Shown: positions 9,249 through 21,433, counted from the stretch's first letter. The stretch is DNA of 64,000 nt from Iris pallida (GCA_029216955.1 JANAVB010016209.1:186001-250000), one strand, 5' to 3'. A program made the numbers and translations. The notes: generated from the letters alone by a model not told the origin.

Positions 9249-12200
9249 TGTAACGCCCCAGAACCAGAACACTGGAGAGCGGGGGCGAACATAGCCAGCT
9301 ACGTACAATGAAATGAAATACATCTCACCATACGGTCACGACTGTGTAGATATATGATGGTTTACCTATAAGCCATCAGTCTCTTATGGTCAATAACAAG
9401 CCTAGTACCTCAATCACAGGCAAGTAAGTAAATATTACAAGATGTAAGATCACCAAATATACAATAGTAAGGCGTCCCAAACATTACATATTCAGCTGAT
9501 CGTGAAGCTAGTCGTTACAAAATGTGAGGACTAGCAAGAGTTTTAGTCATACATGATCAACCCTAGGATATGTCATTCATGTTACAGCCCTTAGGTAGAC
9601 AGTAAATAAAGGTGCAATACGAGCTAACACGTGCTCGTCGGCTAAACACCTCTAAAAATATTTTTACAATAGAGTGGGAGAGCCAAATAAACTCACTCGT
9701 TGCCCTGGTTACGCCTGGTGGTCACCATCGGGCCGAGAAGTCGGTAGATCCTCTGGAGCTGCTCTGGTATCTGGCCATACAAAACCAGCTGGGTCAGATC
9801 CCAGAAGAGCAAGTGCCACAAAGGAGGCTTCACTTAGGAACTAAAACCAGTAATTAACACAAGAGTATAAATAAACAATAAGAACTAGAAATATAAAAAA
9901 TACCAGGATGATATACGACGAGATAACCATGGAACTATTCAGATAACCAGGTTATAACCTGTAAACCAAACAAGGACCGGGATTGTAACCCTTCATCTGA
10001 ACGGAACTTGGTTTTCCACCATTTATCGGCAAGATAACATAAGAAAATCAGGACATGTGACAATCTTGTACAGGATCAAGACAAGACTAGACTGATTAAA
10101 CTCCATCCAATATTTCACGGCCAAGCAATAAGCACGGCTTGATACTTTAACTAACGAGGGTTATCATAGGCCTAGTTACTAGTAAGATACAGCGAGATAC
10201 TTCCACAGCCACAAGCCCTACAGACCATCCAGGTTACCGAAGTCGAATATTAGTACAATAAGGGTGCAATACTTGACAGTGTGCTGGAAATGTGCCCTAC
10301 TCGACGGCAAGCTACAGATCCCAAGTGGGACGCCCAGATAACAGGATTGCCTGTAGCTGGGAAATCTCTTCATGACTACTGGATTATTTTAGTTATTAGC
10401 CTTAGTCCTTTTTAGTAGGTACCCCTGACCGTGGTACTCAGGGGTCCCTGTCCTAGACATGATGTAAGACAAGACGGGTTCATTTGTATAAGCATAATCG
10501 TCCACGGTATCCAGGTCATTCAATCTCGTCATATTAGGTTAGCCGTCGCAACAGTATTTCGAGAAATATCATGTCAGGTTTACTTGTCAAGAGTGCGCCA
10601 CGGTGAGCCACTATCAAGAATTATCATGTCAAGTTTATCATGTCAAGTTTACTATCAGGAGTGCACCACGTCGGGCCACCATCAAGTCATGTCATTTGTC
10701 AAAAGTGTACCACAATGGGTCACCATCGTGTCAGAGAAGGCACTTAAAATTAATAGCACAAGCATACAAGTAGTAATTAAATATTAGCAGGAGCAAGGGC
10801 CGTGGAGAACTCATGCGGCTCAGAAAAAGTTTAGGCTATATGCGGCCAGCAAATAATAGGCCATGCAAGTAAGCAATTAAAGCTAATGCACGTGCATACA
10901 AGCGGCCATGCAATTGAATAGTGGCCATGTGGCCAACAAATATTTAAGGTCCATATACGGCCAAAATATTTAAATATTCATGCGGCCAGGAATATGATTA
11001 TTCATGCGGCCAGGAATTGGTCCATGCGGCCATGAAATAAATAGTGGCCATGCGGCCAGGAATATTTGCTAATGCATTGGAGCCTATGCGGCCATGCAAA
11101 ATATTCCAAGCAAATATTGCATGCATGCGGCTAGCAAATATTCCATGCGGCCAAGCTAATATACATGCGGCCATGAATTCCTAGCAAAGCCATGTGGCCA
11201 ACAAATATACATGCGGCCAAAAAATTCCTAGCAAAGCCATACGGCCAACAAATATACATGCGGCCAGGAAATTCCTCGAAAAGCCATATGGCCAACAAAT
11301 ATACATGCGGCCAGAAAATTCATAGCAAAGCCATGCGGCCAACAAATATACATGCGGCCAAGAAATTCCTAGCAAAGCCATGCGGCCAACAAATATACAT
11401 GCGGCCAGAAAATTCCTAGCAAAGCCATGCGACCAACTAATATTCATGCTAATGCATGCAAATAAGTTGTTAGGCCATGCGGCCATGTGTTCCTAGCAAA
11501 GCCATACGGCCAACTAATATTCATGCGGCTACAAGTGTTGGCCATGCAAATATATATGCTAATGAATTTCATGCATGCAAATAACTGCATGCTAATGCAT
11601 GCAATATTATGGCTGATGCATGTAATATTATTAAAAAGCATTAATGCATGCAATATTATTAAAAAGCACTAATGCTAATGCACCATGCGGCTGGTGCAAT
11701 TTAGGTGCTAATGCTAATGCATTAATGGCTAATGCATGCAATTTGTATGCAATTGTAAGTCCATATGCGGCTAGCCAAGATGATGGCCACATGCGGCCAA
11801 AATATACATGCAACCAAGATTATATATGTAAGCATGCGGCCAAAAATATATTATACATGCGGCCAACTATATTGTTCCATGCGGCCAACTATGTTGTTCC
11901 ATGCAAGCACTTAATATATATATCTATGCAAGCTACTGCTTGCATATAAGCATGCAAGCTAAAAAAATACAATTACTGCTAAGGCCAAAGCTAATAATTA
12001 ATGCTAATGGCAAATATTTAATACAAGCAAATATTTAATGCTAATGGCCAAAGGCCATACGGCTCACTTGGCAATATTTAATGCTGATGGCCAAAAGTCC
12101 TATGCGGCTATGAATGGCTAAGGCCATATGCGGCCAGAAATAACAAATGGCCATGCGGCTAAGAATGGCCTATGCGGCTCAGGCAAGTTGCATGCAAATG

Positions 12201-12928
12201 CATGCAAGCTTGCAAGCAACTTAATTAATGCAAGCAACTTAATTAAAAGGCCATGCAACTTAAATGGCCCTGGCCGCATAAGCAAGAAAGGCCATGCGGC
12301 CAGAGCTAGGAATTATTCATTCGGCTCAGAGTGCAATTAATGGCTCCCACAGAGAACATGTCCCTAGAAAATACCATAGCCTCCATGGTCCACCAAACAA
12401 CAATAGGAATCCAAATCCAGACTCCCGTAGGTCAAATTTGAACAAAATGGAATTCTCTACGATATTGAACCATCAACTAGTAAAAATATGCAAGTTTGAT
12501 AGATCAAAACTCGTGAAAACCAAAAATATCACAAAGCTAGATTTACAAGAAATTAACCACAAAAATAAAAAATGCTAAGTACTAAAGTGGATTAGAAATA
12601 TGAGGAAGACAATGGAACAATAAAAATGGACTTCCTCCATGAAGCAAGATGCACTTGCCTACACCTTCCTGGTAGGTGAAGATAAATGGTGGGGAAGAAG
12701 AAGAGTAATATTACACCAGAGAGAGAAAGAGGAGTGGGCTAATAAATGAGGATGGCGGTGGTAGGTAGGTGGATTCTCAACAAAACCGAACCAAGCCAAA
12801 CAAACCGAACCGAACCAAGATAAACCAAGCAAAGAATTGCCCAATAAATCAAGCAGAGAAACATACAAATACGAGTCTAAATACGTACACGTATACCGAG
12901 ATACGTAATACGAACCATGGGCATTACA
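9249..12928 (-). repeat. LTR of giant-LTR gypsy (5' LTR in element orientation)
   Basis: 3680 bp, paired with 5150-8744. It is 85 bp longer, mainly because of additional or longer tandem units at about 11146-11440. It carries the same word array at about 10810-12310. A target-site copy, CCAGA, follows at 12929-12933. Confidence 0.9.
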
Positions 12929-13802
12929 CCAGAGAACTGGTTTCGGGTGGTGTATCCACAGGAGTGAAAGTTGATGGTTCATCATCATCGGGAATGATAG
13001 CTGTACTATTATCCTCATCAAAAGTTATATTAGTAGATTCTTCAACAATCATGGAGCGTTTGTTGAACACTCTATATCCCTTACTCTTGGCACCATAACC
13101 AAGAAGAATACCTTCGTCAGCTTTGGCATCAAACTTGCCTAAGTTGTCTTTGGTATTCAGGATAAAGCAACGACAGCCAAACACTCGAAAGTAAGAAACA
13201 TTTGGAGTTCTACCAAACCAAAGCTCATAGGGTATTTTCGTCAAAATATGTCGAATCAAAACCCTATTCAAAATATGGCACGTTGTGCTGACAGCTTCTG
13301 TCCAAAAATATTTCGGAAGAGAAATTTGATTCAGCATGACTCTAGCCATATCGCCAAGAGTCCTATTCTTTCGCTCCACAACACCATTTTGTTGAGGAGT
13401 TCTAAGACAATAAAACTCATGATTAAAGCTATTTAAATCATAAAACTTTTCAAAATCAGAATTTTTGAATTTGCCACCATGATCACTTCGGATACGAGTA
13501 ATCATGTAGCCTTTTTCGTTTTGGACCTTTTTAGCAAAAAATTTGAAAACTGAAATGGTATCACTTTTATTTGCAAGAAAGAAAACCCAAGTGAATCTTG
13601 AAAAGTCATCAACAATAACAAAAGTATAGAGTTTTTCGCCAAGACTGGCTACTCTACTAGAACCGAATAAATCTATATGGAGTAATTGCAAAGGTCTAGT
13701 GGTACTTACAGTGTTGATGAATTTAAAAAAAATTTGATAGCATTATTCTTTTCACATTCGGCACATACCGTATCCTTTTTAATGTGATTTTCAGGCAATC
13801 CT
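12929..13802 (-). pseudogene. Sirevirus copy A, block 2: integrase core and start of RT linker
   Basis: The minus-strand frame 13691-12924 (255 codons, its last codons lying in the inserted LTR) has the copia integrase catalytic core. It shows QLLHIDLFG (first D), RIRSDHGG (second D) and QQNGVVERKNRTLGDMARVM (E), followed by PYELWFGRTPNVSYFRVFGC. It corresponds to copy B 37195-36330. Unlike copy B it still has Trp and Glu codons where copy B has stops, so it shows the ancestral state of both. The block is cut at 13802 by the G1 LTR and on the other side at 12929 by the giant-LTR element. Confidence 0.85.
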
Positions 13803-14161
13803 TATAAACCCCCTAATTTTTACTAATTTTTTTGATTGGATTTTTATTTTACGTATTGTACGTCGCGTGCCGTATTTGCTCGTCGAGTGCGAATATGTGC
13901 GAGCTACACATTTAGAAAAACAGTTTTGATTATATATTTTATTTATGAAGGATAGTTTCAAACTAATATATATAATTATTTTTATTAAAAGTTGTAAAAG
14001 TATCTATCGAGGTTGGTAAAACTTATTATTTTATTTATTTATAAAATACTATCTTATTTTAGTAGTGGTAATTTAGAAAACTAGATTTATGTGAATATTC
14101 TACTCGTGTAAAGCACGTAAAATTTATTTTATTTTCAAAATTTAATTTTATTATTTGTAAT
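13803..14161 (+). repeat. G1 5' LTR, first part (U3 start)
   Basis: Nearly identical to 41143-41507. Continues after the CACTA insertion at 22624. The expected TG terminus is TA here. Confidence 0.85.
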
Positions 14162-14558
14162 CACTACAACAAAAAATCCTTTTAATGACGGCTAAAAAGC
14201 GTCATTAATGACAAACCATGACGCTTTTTTTCAAAGCAACCGTTATAAAAGCGGGTGTTATAAATATTTTTTAAAAGCGTTATAAAAAACCGTCATGAAT
14301 AGTTTCTATAAAAGCGTTTTGAATAGTTAATATATAGTGCACAATTCAGAACAATTTTAAAACGTTATGAATAGATAATATGTATAGGCTCAATGCAGCA
14401 CATTTATAACACTTTACTATTCAAATTAGCATATTTATAATGCTCTATACTGTACAGTATATATTACATTCCAAAAACTTAACATTATATATCACCATCT
14501 TTATTACATTTCTCAAAATAGAGTACATTTTAACATCTTCATTACATTGAATATCCAA

Positions 14559-14562
<4 letters not shown>

Positions 14563-14622
<60 letters not shown>
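14563..14622. repeat. (TA)n microsatellite
   Basis: About 60 bp of alternating TA within the CACTA left part. Confidence 0.95.
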
Positions 14623-14625
<3 letters not shown>

Positions 14626-14662
14626 CACCTACCAAAATTGTCCACATCAAAACTTGGTCACA

Positions 14663-14800
14663 TCAAAACTGTCCACAGAACATGTAGCAAACTAGCCCAC
14701 AAGATCGCCCCGATGGTCCGATCATCCTTCGTGAAGCTGACATCCACCGGACGTAGGTGCCACAGTTCACGTCCATTCCTGAAGAGAGAAAAAAATCCAA
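14663..14800 (-). other. Exon-like block inside the CACTA element, unidentified
   Basis: On the minus strand a pyrimidine-rich tract ending TCTCTCTTCAG (about 14790-14780) precedes an open stretch reading NGRELWHLRPVDVSFTKDD and onward to about 14690. The higher GC content and acceptor-like border suggest a captured exon. I do not recognise the protein family. It lies downstream of the IQM exons on the same strand but does not match IQM sequence as I know it. Confidence 0.3.
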
Positions 14801-15038
14801 GGTTCTTGAAGCTTGACTAGAATTTAAATCAATCAGAGGATTATGAAACTCTCTCATGTTAACTTGTAATATATTTTAATAGGCGATGAGAAATTTCAAA
14901 ACCTAACTGTATAATACATTTTTATTTATCTCCTTCAGAATGTTAATGAACTACTATATTAGTAATTTTGCATCATACAAAAAAATGCCAAATATTAATG
15001 TATGTAAAAATAAACAAAAGAAGAAGAAGTAGACATAC

Positions 15039-15104
15039 AGCCTCAATCCAGTACTGGAAAGCTAGCGTCAGCGCTTTAGAATCCTTGCAAAAACCCTGGC
15101 CAAC
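15039..15104 (-). pseudogene. Captured IQM-family exon (second of two)
   Basis: The 66-nt exon begins after a TTTTACAG acceptor (15112-15105) and ends before a GTATGT donor (15038-15033). It reads 22 codons in phase 0, including SKALTLAFQYWIEA. It continues the previous exon exactly as in plant IQM (IQ-motif calmodulin-binding) proteins, where ...KVGKGLSK..KAQKLALQHWIEA is the typical text. The next expected segment (DPRHRYGHNLH-like) is not seen downstream, so the gene copy is incomplete. Confidence 0.75.
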
Positions 15105-15190
15105 CTGTAAAACTTGCAAAGATAAAATTTTTTTGTAAAAAGATCCAACTTTGCAAACAAAAATTACAAAGAATCGAAAAAAGAAGCAAC

Positions 15191-15305
15191 CTTGGAAGCA
15201 TTCAAGCTGATCCAGTACCACCGAGAGACCGCCGACTCCGGTTTCGAGAAGTTGAAGAAAGAAACAGTGCTATGGTTCAGCCGAGCGTAATCCAACGCCT
15301 GCCAC
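15191..15305 (-). pseudogene. Captured IQM-family exon (first of two)
   Basis: The 115-nt exon starts after TTTTGCAG (15313-15306) and ends before donor GTTGCT (15190-15185). It encodes 38 codons in frame, starting WQALDYARLNHSTVSFF and ending ISLNASK. The W.ALD.A....S.SFF.....E.A.SRW pattern is characteristic of the conserved region following the IQ motif in IQM proteins (plant calmodulin-binding proteins in stress and light responses). Both exons are open and phase-matched with a 86-nt intron between them, so an intron-containing genomic fragment was captured. Without the rest of the protein it cannot be functional. Confidence 0.8.
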
Positions 15306-15721
15306 CTGCAAAATGTGCTCTAGGGTTAGGGTTTTGGAGAGAAAAGATGTTAAAATTCTTACAACTAGCAATTGTTTTAAAGGAAGATTTAGCCGATCCA
15401 TGCTGTCTAGTTTCTATGAAGGATGCTTATTCTTTGGTCGAAATTATGTTCAATTTTACTGATTACTTACATTTGATGGAAGGTTTTATGTGTCGGCCAA
15501 TTTGGGGGATTGTGTTACAATACCTCCCTGTGTGTAAATAAGATAGTTACACTAGCATATATCATCTACATAACACACAAATATCGATTTTGTCTTTGGT
15601 GAATACCAAATTTAGTACTTGTACTCGTTTCATCTAAGTATTCATTTGCCAAACATATCCTTAAAAAATAGTTTTGCACTTGTTATTTATGATTTTATTC
15701 TAAAAAGAAAAGAAAAAAGGT

Positions 15722-15726
<5 letters not shown>

Positions 15727-15785
<59 letters not shown>
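15727..15785. repeat. (TA)n tract at the LINE 3' end
   Basis: 59 bp of TA follow directly after the LINE 3' untranslated region on the minus strand. It may replace the usual poly(A) tail or result from its decay. Confidence 0.9.
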
Positions 15786-15789
<4 letters not shown>

Positions 15790-15929
15790 AAGCGAAAGGT
15801 TCTTCTTATTAATAATGAAACAGTTACAAATATGTGCTCATGAAGCCTTACTTACATCAACCCAGGAACATAGGCTATCCCTAGATCAGCACTCTATTCC
15901 TACTCAGTACACCATCCTCTCTTAATGGC

Positions 15930-18900
15930 TCAGCCTATCCCTGCCTCAATGGAACAGAGATCCGTATTTATGTTGTTGAGAATCCCTGAGAAGGAGGTAG
16001 CACAACCTTCGAAAATGCGCTTGTTTCGCTCCCACCAAATATGCCATATTACAGCAAGAAGCCGAGCACACCCTTTCAGATACTTCTGCCCTCGATCACG
16101 CATACTCCAAATCTCATCTACCGCATCCATCAGCCCTGCCTGTCTTCTGTCTGGTAATCCCATTTCTCTTTGGTACGAGTGCCATATCTCGTCCGAGAAC
16201 GGACAACCGAAGAAGAGATGGTTCCTAGATTCGATGCCACCACCGCACAATACGCATCTGGGATCAACTATGTGTACGCCAAACTGTATTAATCTCTCCC
16301 TGGTAAGCAACCTATCTTTTGTTGCTTTATATGTACATAGCTTCCACTTGCTCGCCGCTCCTTGGATCCATATAACCTCCGCCCAACAAACCTTAGGGAA
16401 GGATATCCGTACAGTCTCATAAGCGCCTCCATGGGAAAAACAACCGTCGGCTGTGGAGTCCCATTTCCATTCGTCCTCCCCCTCTTCAGCAAGTATAGGA
16501 GATAAATTTATCTCCTCTCCAAACCATAACTGAAGATGCCGATTTGTGATATGCCAAGCACCGCCCTCTATAATGCTGGAGACCTGGACATCATGGCCGA
16601 CCATTTCAAATGTAGGCCATCCCACTCTCTCGATGAGACTTTGCTTTCCAAGCCATGGGTCTTTCCATAAGCTTGTCGCGCGACCATTTCGGATGACACG
16701 GACAATGCATGATTTCATAATATCTCTCTGCGCTAATATATTCTTGAATGGAACAGAATAGTTATTATTATGCGCCAATACCCAGAAATTTTTGTTGGCC
16801 CCATACCGCGCGCGCATCCAACTTGCCCACATGGACGTACCTGTCAAGAATTTCCATGCCATCCGTAGTTTGGCTACCTCCCTTAGAGTCTTGAGCGACT
16901 GCAACCAAATACCGCCCTCCTCCTTCGTCTGACAGAGTTCCTCCCATCCAATAGCATGTAGGCCCCCTCTCCAGACAAAATTCGCACATAGACGTTCTAT
17001 TTCTTTTACTGTACCCGTCGGAATAATGGCAGCCTGGAACCAATAACTAGTAATCGCCCAAATCACCGATCGCACCAACTATATTCGACCTCCGAATGAG
17101 AGTAGTTGGGATTGCCAACCTTCAAGTCGGCCCTGAAAATATCTGATCAACCCCTTGCAGTCCATATTAGACACATGATTGATCGACAGAGGGATACCGA
17201 GATATCGCACCGGAAGTTGTCCCTGCCCGATCTCAAGTCTATCCGACCAATGGGTTTGTTGCGGACAGTCTTTACTAAAAAATATCTGAGACTTATCTTT
17301 ATTGAGTGCCAATCCCGCCCTCCTCTTGAACACTTGTAGTATCCGCAAAAGAGCAGTAATTCCAGTCTCCGTAGGCTCCAAGAAAACAAGCAAATCATCG
17401 GCGTATATGAGATGGAAGACTATTGGACTCACTCGACGGTATAATGGCGTGATATTTCTTCTGTAAACCTCCACATCTATCAAGCACATGAAATATTCCA
17501 TGACGATAGTGAATAAATAAGGAGAGAGAGGGTCCCCTGTCGAAGGCCGCGACTGCTACTGAAAAACCTCTTAGGCTGACCATTCATAATTACATAATAA
17601 GTAGGAGTGGAGATACACTCTTCAATCCTATCGATCCACCAGTGATCAAATCCCATGCCCCTGAGAATCTTGCATAAAAAACTTCTATTCACAGTATCAT
17701 ACGCCTTCCGCAAATCTAGTTTGATGCATCCTTTCCCCCTTCCAGCCTTGTTGAATTCGCGGACCATTTCGTGAGCAAGGAGACAATTTTCACCGATAGC
17801 CCGCCCTTTGATGAAAGCTGCCTGGTTAGCTGAGATAAGCTCCTGCATGATACCCTGCATCCTGTTGCACATGATATGAGTAATAATTTTATAAATAAAA
17901 TTACAACAGACGATCGGTCGAAAATCTCCAATATCCGTAGCTCCTTCCTTCTTAGGTATTAGAACTAGAAATGTATGGTTGATTTTGCGGATGAGCCTTC
18001 CCGTGGCGAAAAAATCATCCACCACTTCAAGGACAAGATCCTTCAGCTGAGTCCAATGATGCTTGAAGAAAGAAGCGTTGAAGCCGTCCGAGCCAGGGGA
18101 CTTGTCCGGGTCAGCTCGCTTTATGACCTGTTCTACTTCCTCCATACGAACTCTCCTGCGGAGGCCTGCATTTCCAGCCTCTGTAACCAGGCATTTAGGG
18201 ACAACGTCGGGTCCGTCCTCATCTCCTTCCACTGAGTTATAGAGTTCCTGGAAGTAAGCAACAGCAGCGTCGTTTAGGTTCTCAGGTTGAGCGGCTACCG
18301 CTCCATCAGCACCAATCAGGAGAGCCGTCGAGTTACGATACTGGTGAGCTTTGACCGTAGCATAAAAAAATTTTGAGCACCTGTCCCCGTCTTGTAACCA
18401 TGCGCACTTAGCTCTTTGTTTCAGGTGAATCTCTTCTTGGAATCGAAGACGTCGCACTTCCTCCTAGAGGACCGACTCTTGTCGGGCCAGTTCTTGGTCG
18501 AAAGGTCTTGCTATAAGTCCATCATGTATTTCCTGGAGCTTCTTAGACTTCTCCTCCAGGGGCTGTTTCGGCCTCCTTATGTTCCAATCCCTTAAATCCT
18601 TCTTTACGAGCTTAAGAGCTCAGATAAGACGGAATTGAGGGGTTCCCGCTATTGCAGAATGAAGCCCTCTGTGAACAGCCAGATCATATCCTTCAATTAA
18701 CTTCCACGCATTCGAATACCTGAATGGGCGCCTCCCAGTTTTGATTGTGTGTGCCAGTCGAACTAAGATGGGGGCGTGATCACTAGTACCCCTCGGAAGC
18801 CCCTCAGCTCTGGCATTGGGGAATACCTCAATCCATTTTAGGTTGCATATGGCTCTATCCAGTTGACATGCTACCCGATTTGATATCGAGCTATTATTCC

Positions 18901-19492
18901 AAGACCATACCTGACCCGTCCTTTCCATGCACACAAGACCCGCACTCGTAATACAGTTTTGGAAGTCCGCCAGAATATTAGGTGGCACCGGCCTGCCTCC
19001 TTCTTTCTTATGAGCCGATAATATGGCGTTAAAATCTCCACTGAGGATCATCAGAATATGATTACCCACCTCGACAGGTGTCTTAATGATATCCACCCAC
19101 AACTTGCTTCTCAACCTCCTATCGTTGTGGCCGTACACACCCCCCACCATAATTTCCAGACCTCCTTTATTGGTGAGATCTAGAACAATCAGTTGCTCGA
19201 ATGATAGTCGGACTCTACCCCTCCATATCCGACTATCCTACATCACCCAGATCCTTGCAACCCCCCCCCCCCCCCCAAGTGCAAGGTTATCAGCTGCCTC
19301 CCAGTTAGCTGGAATCCTTTGCTTAATTTTTTCCTGATCTTTGATTTTGCTTTCGAGTATGGCCACTATCGAACTCTTAGTACTCCTCATAATCTGTTGG
19401 ATTTCCTTCCATCGACCTACTGAATTTGCCCCCTGACATTCCAGGACAAGATATTCATTGGAAAGTGTGATGTTGGGTTTGCCCGTCCTCAT
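15930..19492 (-). pseudogene. LINE ORF2: endonuclease, reverse transcriptase, zf-RVT
   Basis: The endonuclease (19492-18623) shows LSGDFNAIL and GTSDHAPIL, the catalytic GDFN and SDH motifs. Reverse transcriptase follows, with ADPDKSPGSDGFNASFF, IVCCNFIYKIITH, NQAAFIKGR, LRKAYDTV and LIYADDLLVF (the ADD catalytic box). The C terminus (17078-15930) has the zf-RVT signature CVLCGGGIESRNHLFFGC. No RNase H domain follows. Breaks: in-frame stops at 19238-19240 (a tryptophan position), 18620-18622, 18464-18466 and 17079-17081, and a frameshift near 17545 in the 'RGLRQGDPLSP' region. It overlaps the end of ORF1 by 38 nt in another frame. Non-functional. Confidence 0.85.
19261..19276. repeat. Poly(C) run of 16
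   Basis: Codes for a Gly run in the endonuclease domain of LINE ORF2. The frame is intact on both sides of it, despite the instability of such runs. Confidence 0.95.
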
Positions 19493-21172
19493 TCCGCCTC
19501 GTACTCTCTCTAGGGCGAGTGGTGAGAGTATCTCCTGTGTTTGCCATTATGTCCTTACCCCTCCTATCTCCACCAACCGTAGGAGAGTCCTGGAGATTAG
19601 TAAGCCACATCGGGTTTTTTCTGGCGAGCTTAGCCCCAGGTGCTACATCCCCTTCCCTCGAATCTCCATATGATCCACTTCTCGGCGATTCCCTATTGCT
19701 TGCTCCAAAGATCCGAACAAATTTGGACACTCGGACACCGAAGTCCTCCTCCCACTCCTCTGTGTCTGTGAATGGTTGGGTCAAACCTGAGTGGTTCTCC
19801 CCACTCCTAGCAGCTTCCTCTGTTCTCTGGTCTCTATAGGTTAGTAGCAACTGACCTTCTATTTCTCTTTCCTGTTCCGGGGCTTGACGTTTTCCAAGTA
19901 CTGATGTTTCTTGTCCGCCCATATCCTCATCCCTTTGCTTATTACCAAGCAATTGTACTTCCTCCACCTCCTCGCTTTCTAACAATACCTTATTTCTCTG
20001 CGTCTTCCCCGTCTCCCTGTCACCCATTCCTTCATCTGTCGATATATTTGTTGATGGTGCCTCTTCCTCCATATGGCTCACCTTTTCCTGACAATGACCT
20101 CGAACATGCCCAAAACAATTACACCTATCACACGAAGGAGGAACCCACTCATATTCAATAGCCTGCCACATCAACTCGCCATTAGGAAGCATGAGTTCTA
20201 TTTTCTGTGGCAGCTCATTTGTAACCTCAATCTCAACAAAGACCCTCGCATATGAGAGGCGTTTCCTTCTAGCTGTGAGCACATCTGTGCGGAGGGGTTT
20301 TCCGACCATACTTACAATTTTCATGATCGCCGGCGTACTCCATAACTGAGGTGAGAGCCAGGGAAGTCTGATCCATATAGGAACCGACGAAAGTCGATCC
20401 TTCTCGAAGCACGATTCAGGAAGCCATCTTTTCAGCACTATAAGTCTCCCGTCAAACGTCCACGGACCCCCTTCTAGAACCCTTTCCAGATCCTCCGCAA
20501 GATCGAACTTTATAAAATAAAACCCGTTTTCTCTGGAAAATATCTCCATCTCCCATTTTGGACGCCATACCCTCTGAGCATACGCTCGTATCTGTCCGTA
20601 ATAGGGCTTGTTACCCATCACGTATAGTATTGCCGTGTTCTTCCAGTAACCCGAAGTCTCTTCTATGTCGTCCGTCGTGATCTCCACGACTTTCCTTCCT
20701 CCTACCATCTGCGGTTCCACGTACTGGAGTTCAACCTCTTCTTGGACTACCGCTGGTTTACATAGACCAGCCCAAGAAATCGGCGCCGATCGAGGTCCTT
20801 GTTCCCGGGTTTTGGTTGGATTGCTAATCTCTCTTCTTGGTACAGTAGCCTTCTTGCCTATAGTACTCGCCGCCCCTGGGCCTTGCCCCCGGTTGTTGAT
20901 CCCTGCCGCCCCCTGCATCTGCGTCCCCGACCGTCGAGGCGGACCCTGTGTCCTGGCCGATGAGGCCCTGCCTTCGCCATATGCCCTATTCGCAATGTTG
21001 CCCCCCACGAGTCTATCTCGTCTCCCCACCTGGCTCGGTCGTCGGCGCCGTTCAACAGTGGTCCACCCGCCCCCCTCGTCTCGCAGGGGTGGATCCCCTG
21101 GATCTTCATCGTCCTCCGGCTGTTTGGTGCCGTGCGGCAAGGATTCCGCTATCTGGAACCCTAACATCTTTC

Positions 21173-21176
<4 letters not shown>
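19455..21176 (-). CDS. LINE ORF1 (gag-like nucleic-acid-binding protein)
   Basis: 573 codons open from the ATG at 21176. The frame is open further upstream only through translated TA repeats, so this ATG, followed by [15 protein letters not shown], is preferred. Residues 1-165 are Arg/Gly/Pro-rich and probably disordered. Residues about 170-330 form the DUF4283-type region of plant L1 ORF1 proteins ([44 protein letters not shown]). Residues 349-362 are a CCHC zinc knuckle ([14 protein letters not shown]). The tail is acidic and polar. ORF1 proteins of this type bind LINE RNA. The frame is intact although ORF2 is broken. Confidence 0.85.

Positions 21177-21225
<49 letters not shown>
21175..21225. 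repeat. (TA)n microsatellite upstream of LINE ORF1
   Basis: 51 bp of TA directly next to the ORF1 start codon. Confidence 0.95.
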
Positions 21226-21227
<2 letters not shown>

Positions 21228-21305
21228 ACCATAATTGGAAGTACTGCTTTTCCCTGGGAACGAACTCACCCTGCCAAGATGCGCTATGTCTCCACCTGTC
21301 GACCG

Positions 21306-21335
21306 AAAAATTACCTTCTTCCATAATATATATAC

Positions 21336-21419
<84 letters not shown>

Positions 21420-21433
21420 AGAAGGTAATTTTT
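21306..21433. repeat. Inverted repeat enclosing (TA)n, hairpin-forming
   Basis: 18-bp perfect arms AAAAATTACCTTCTTCCA (21306-21323) and its reverse complement (21416-21433) flank a TACA/TA tract (about 21324-21415). The whole 128 bp is self-complementary and could be a small palindromic element. Confidence 0.85.

Larger units (their letters stand above)
5150..12928 (-). mobile_element. Giant-LTR, deletion-derivative Ty3/gypsy element (LARD-like)
   Basis: Direct repeats 5150-8744 (3595 bp) and 9249-12928 (3680 bp) both start TGTAACGCCCCAG and end GGGCATTACA. They are flanked by the 5-bp duplication CCAGA (5145-5149 and 12929-12933), so insertion into Sirevirus copy A is certain. Only 504 bp lie between the LTRs. 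The minus orientation is set by the polypurine tract next to the left LTR and by a gag remnant. The element has no pol genes and would have needed a helper; its leader and U5 resemble those of the Tekay-type element at 53811. The LTRs differ at several percent of positions by eye, so this is not a recent insertion. Confidence 0.9.
15727..21225 (-). mobile_element. L1-type non-LTR retrotransposon (LINE), degenerate
   Basis: Minus-strand order: ORF1 (21176-19455) with DUF4283-like region and CCHC knuckle, ORF2 (19492-15930) with endonuclease, reverse transcriptase and a zf-RVT-type C terminus, a short 3' UTR (15929-15786) and a (TA)n tail. Both ORFs are near full length, but ORF2 carries four in-frame stops and one frameshift. 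The exact 5' end is unclear, because the sequence upstream of ORF1 is a (TA)n tract; no target duplication was found. It lies inside the CACTA element, between the IQM exons and the GC-rich exon. Confidence 0.85.

Noticed and set aside
14445..14645. Open frames made of Tyr-Ile repeats (also at 15619, 20948, 21106 and 24658)
   Set aside because: They are translations of (TA)n microsatellites.
16546..16761. Plus-strand ORFs across 15925-21100
   Set aside because: They are antisense shadows of LINE ORF1 and ORF2.
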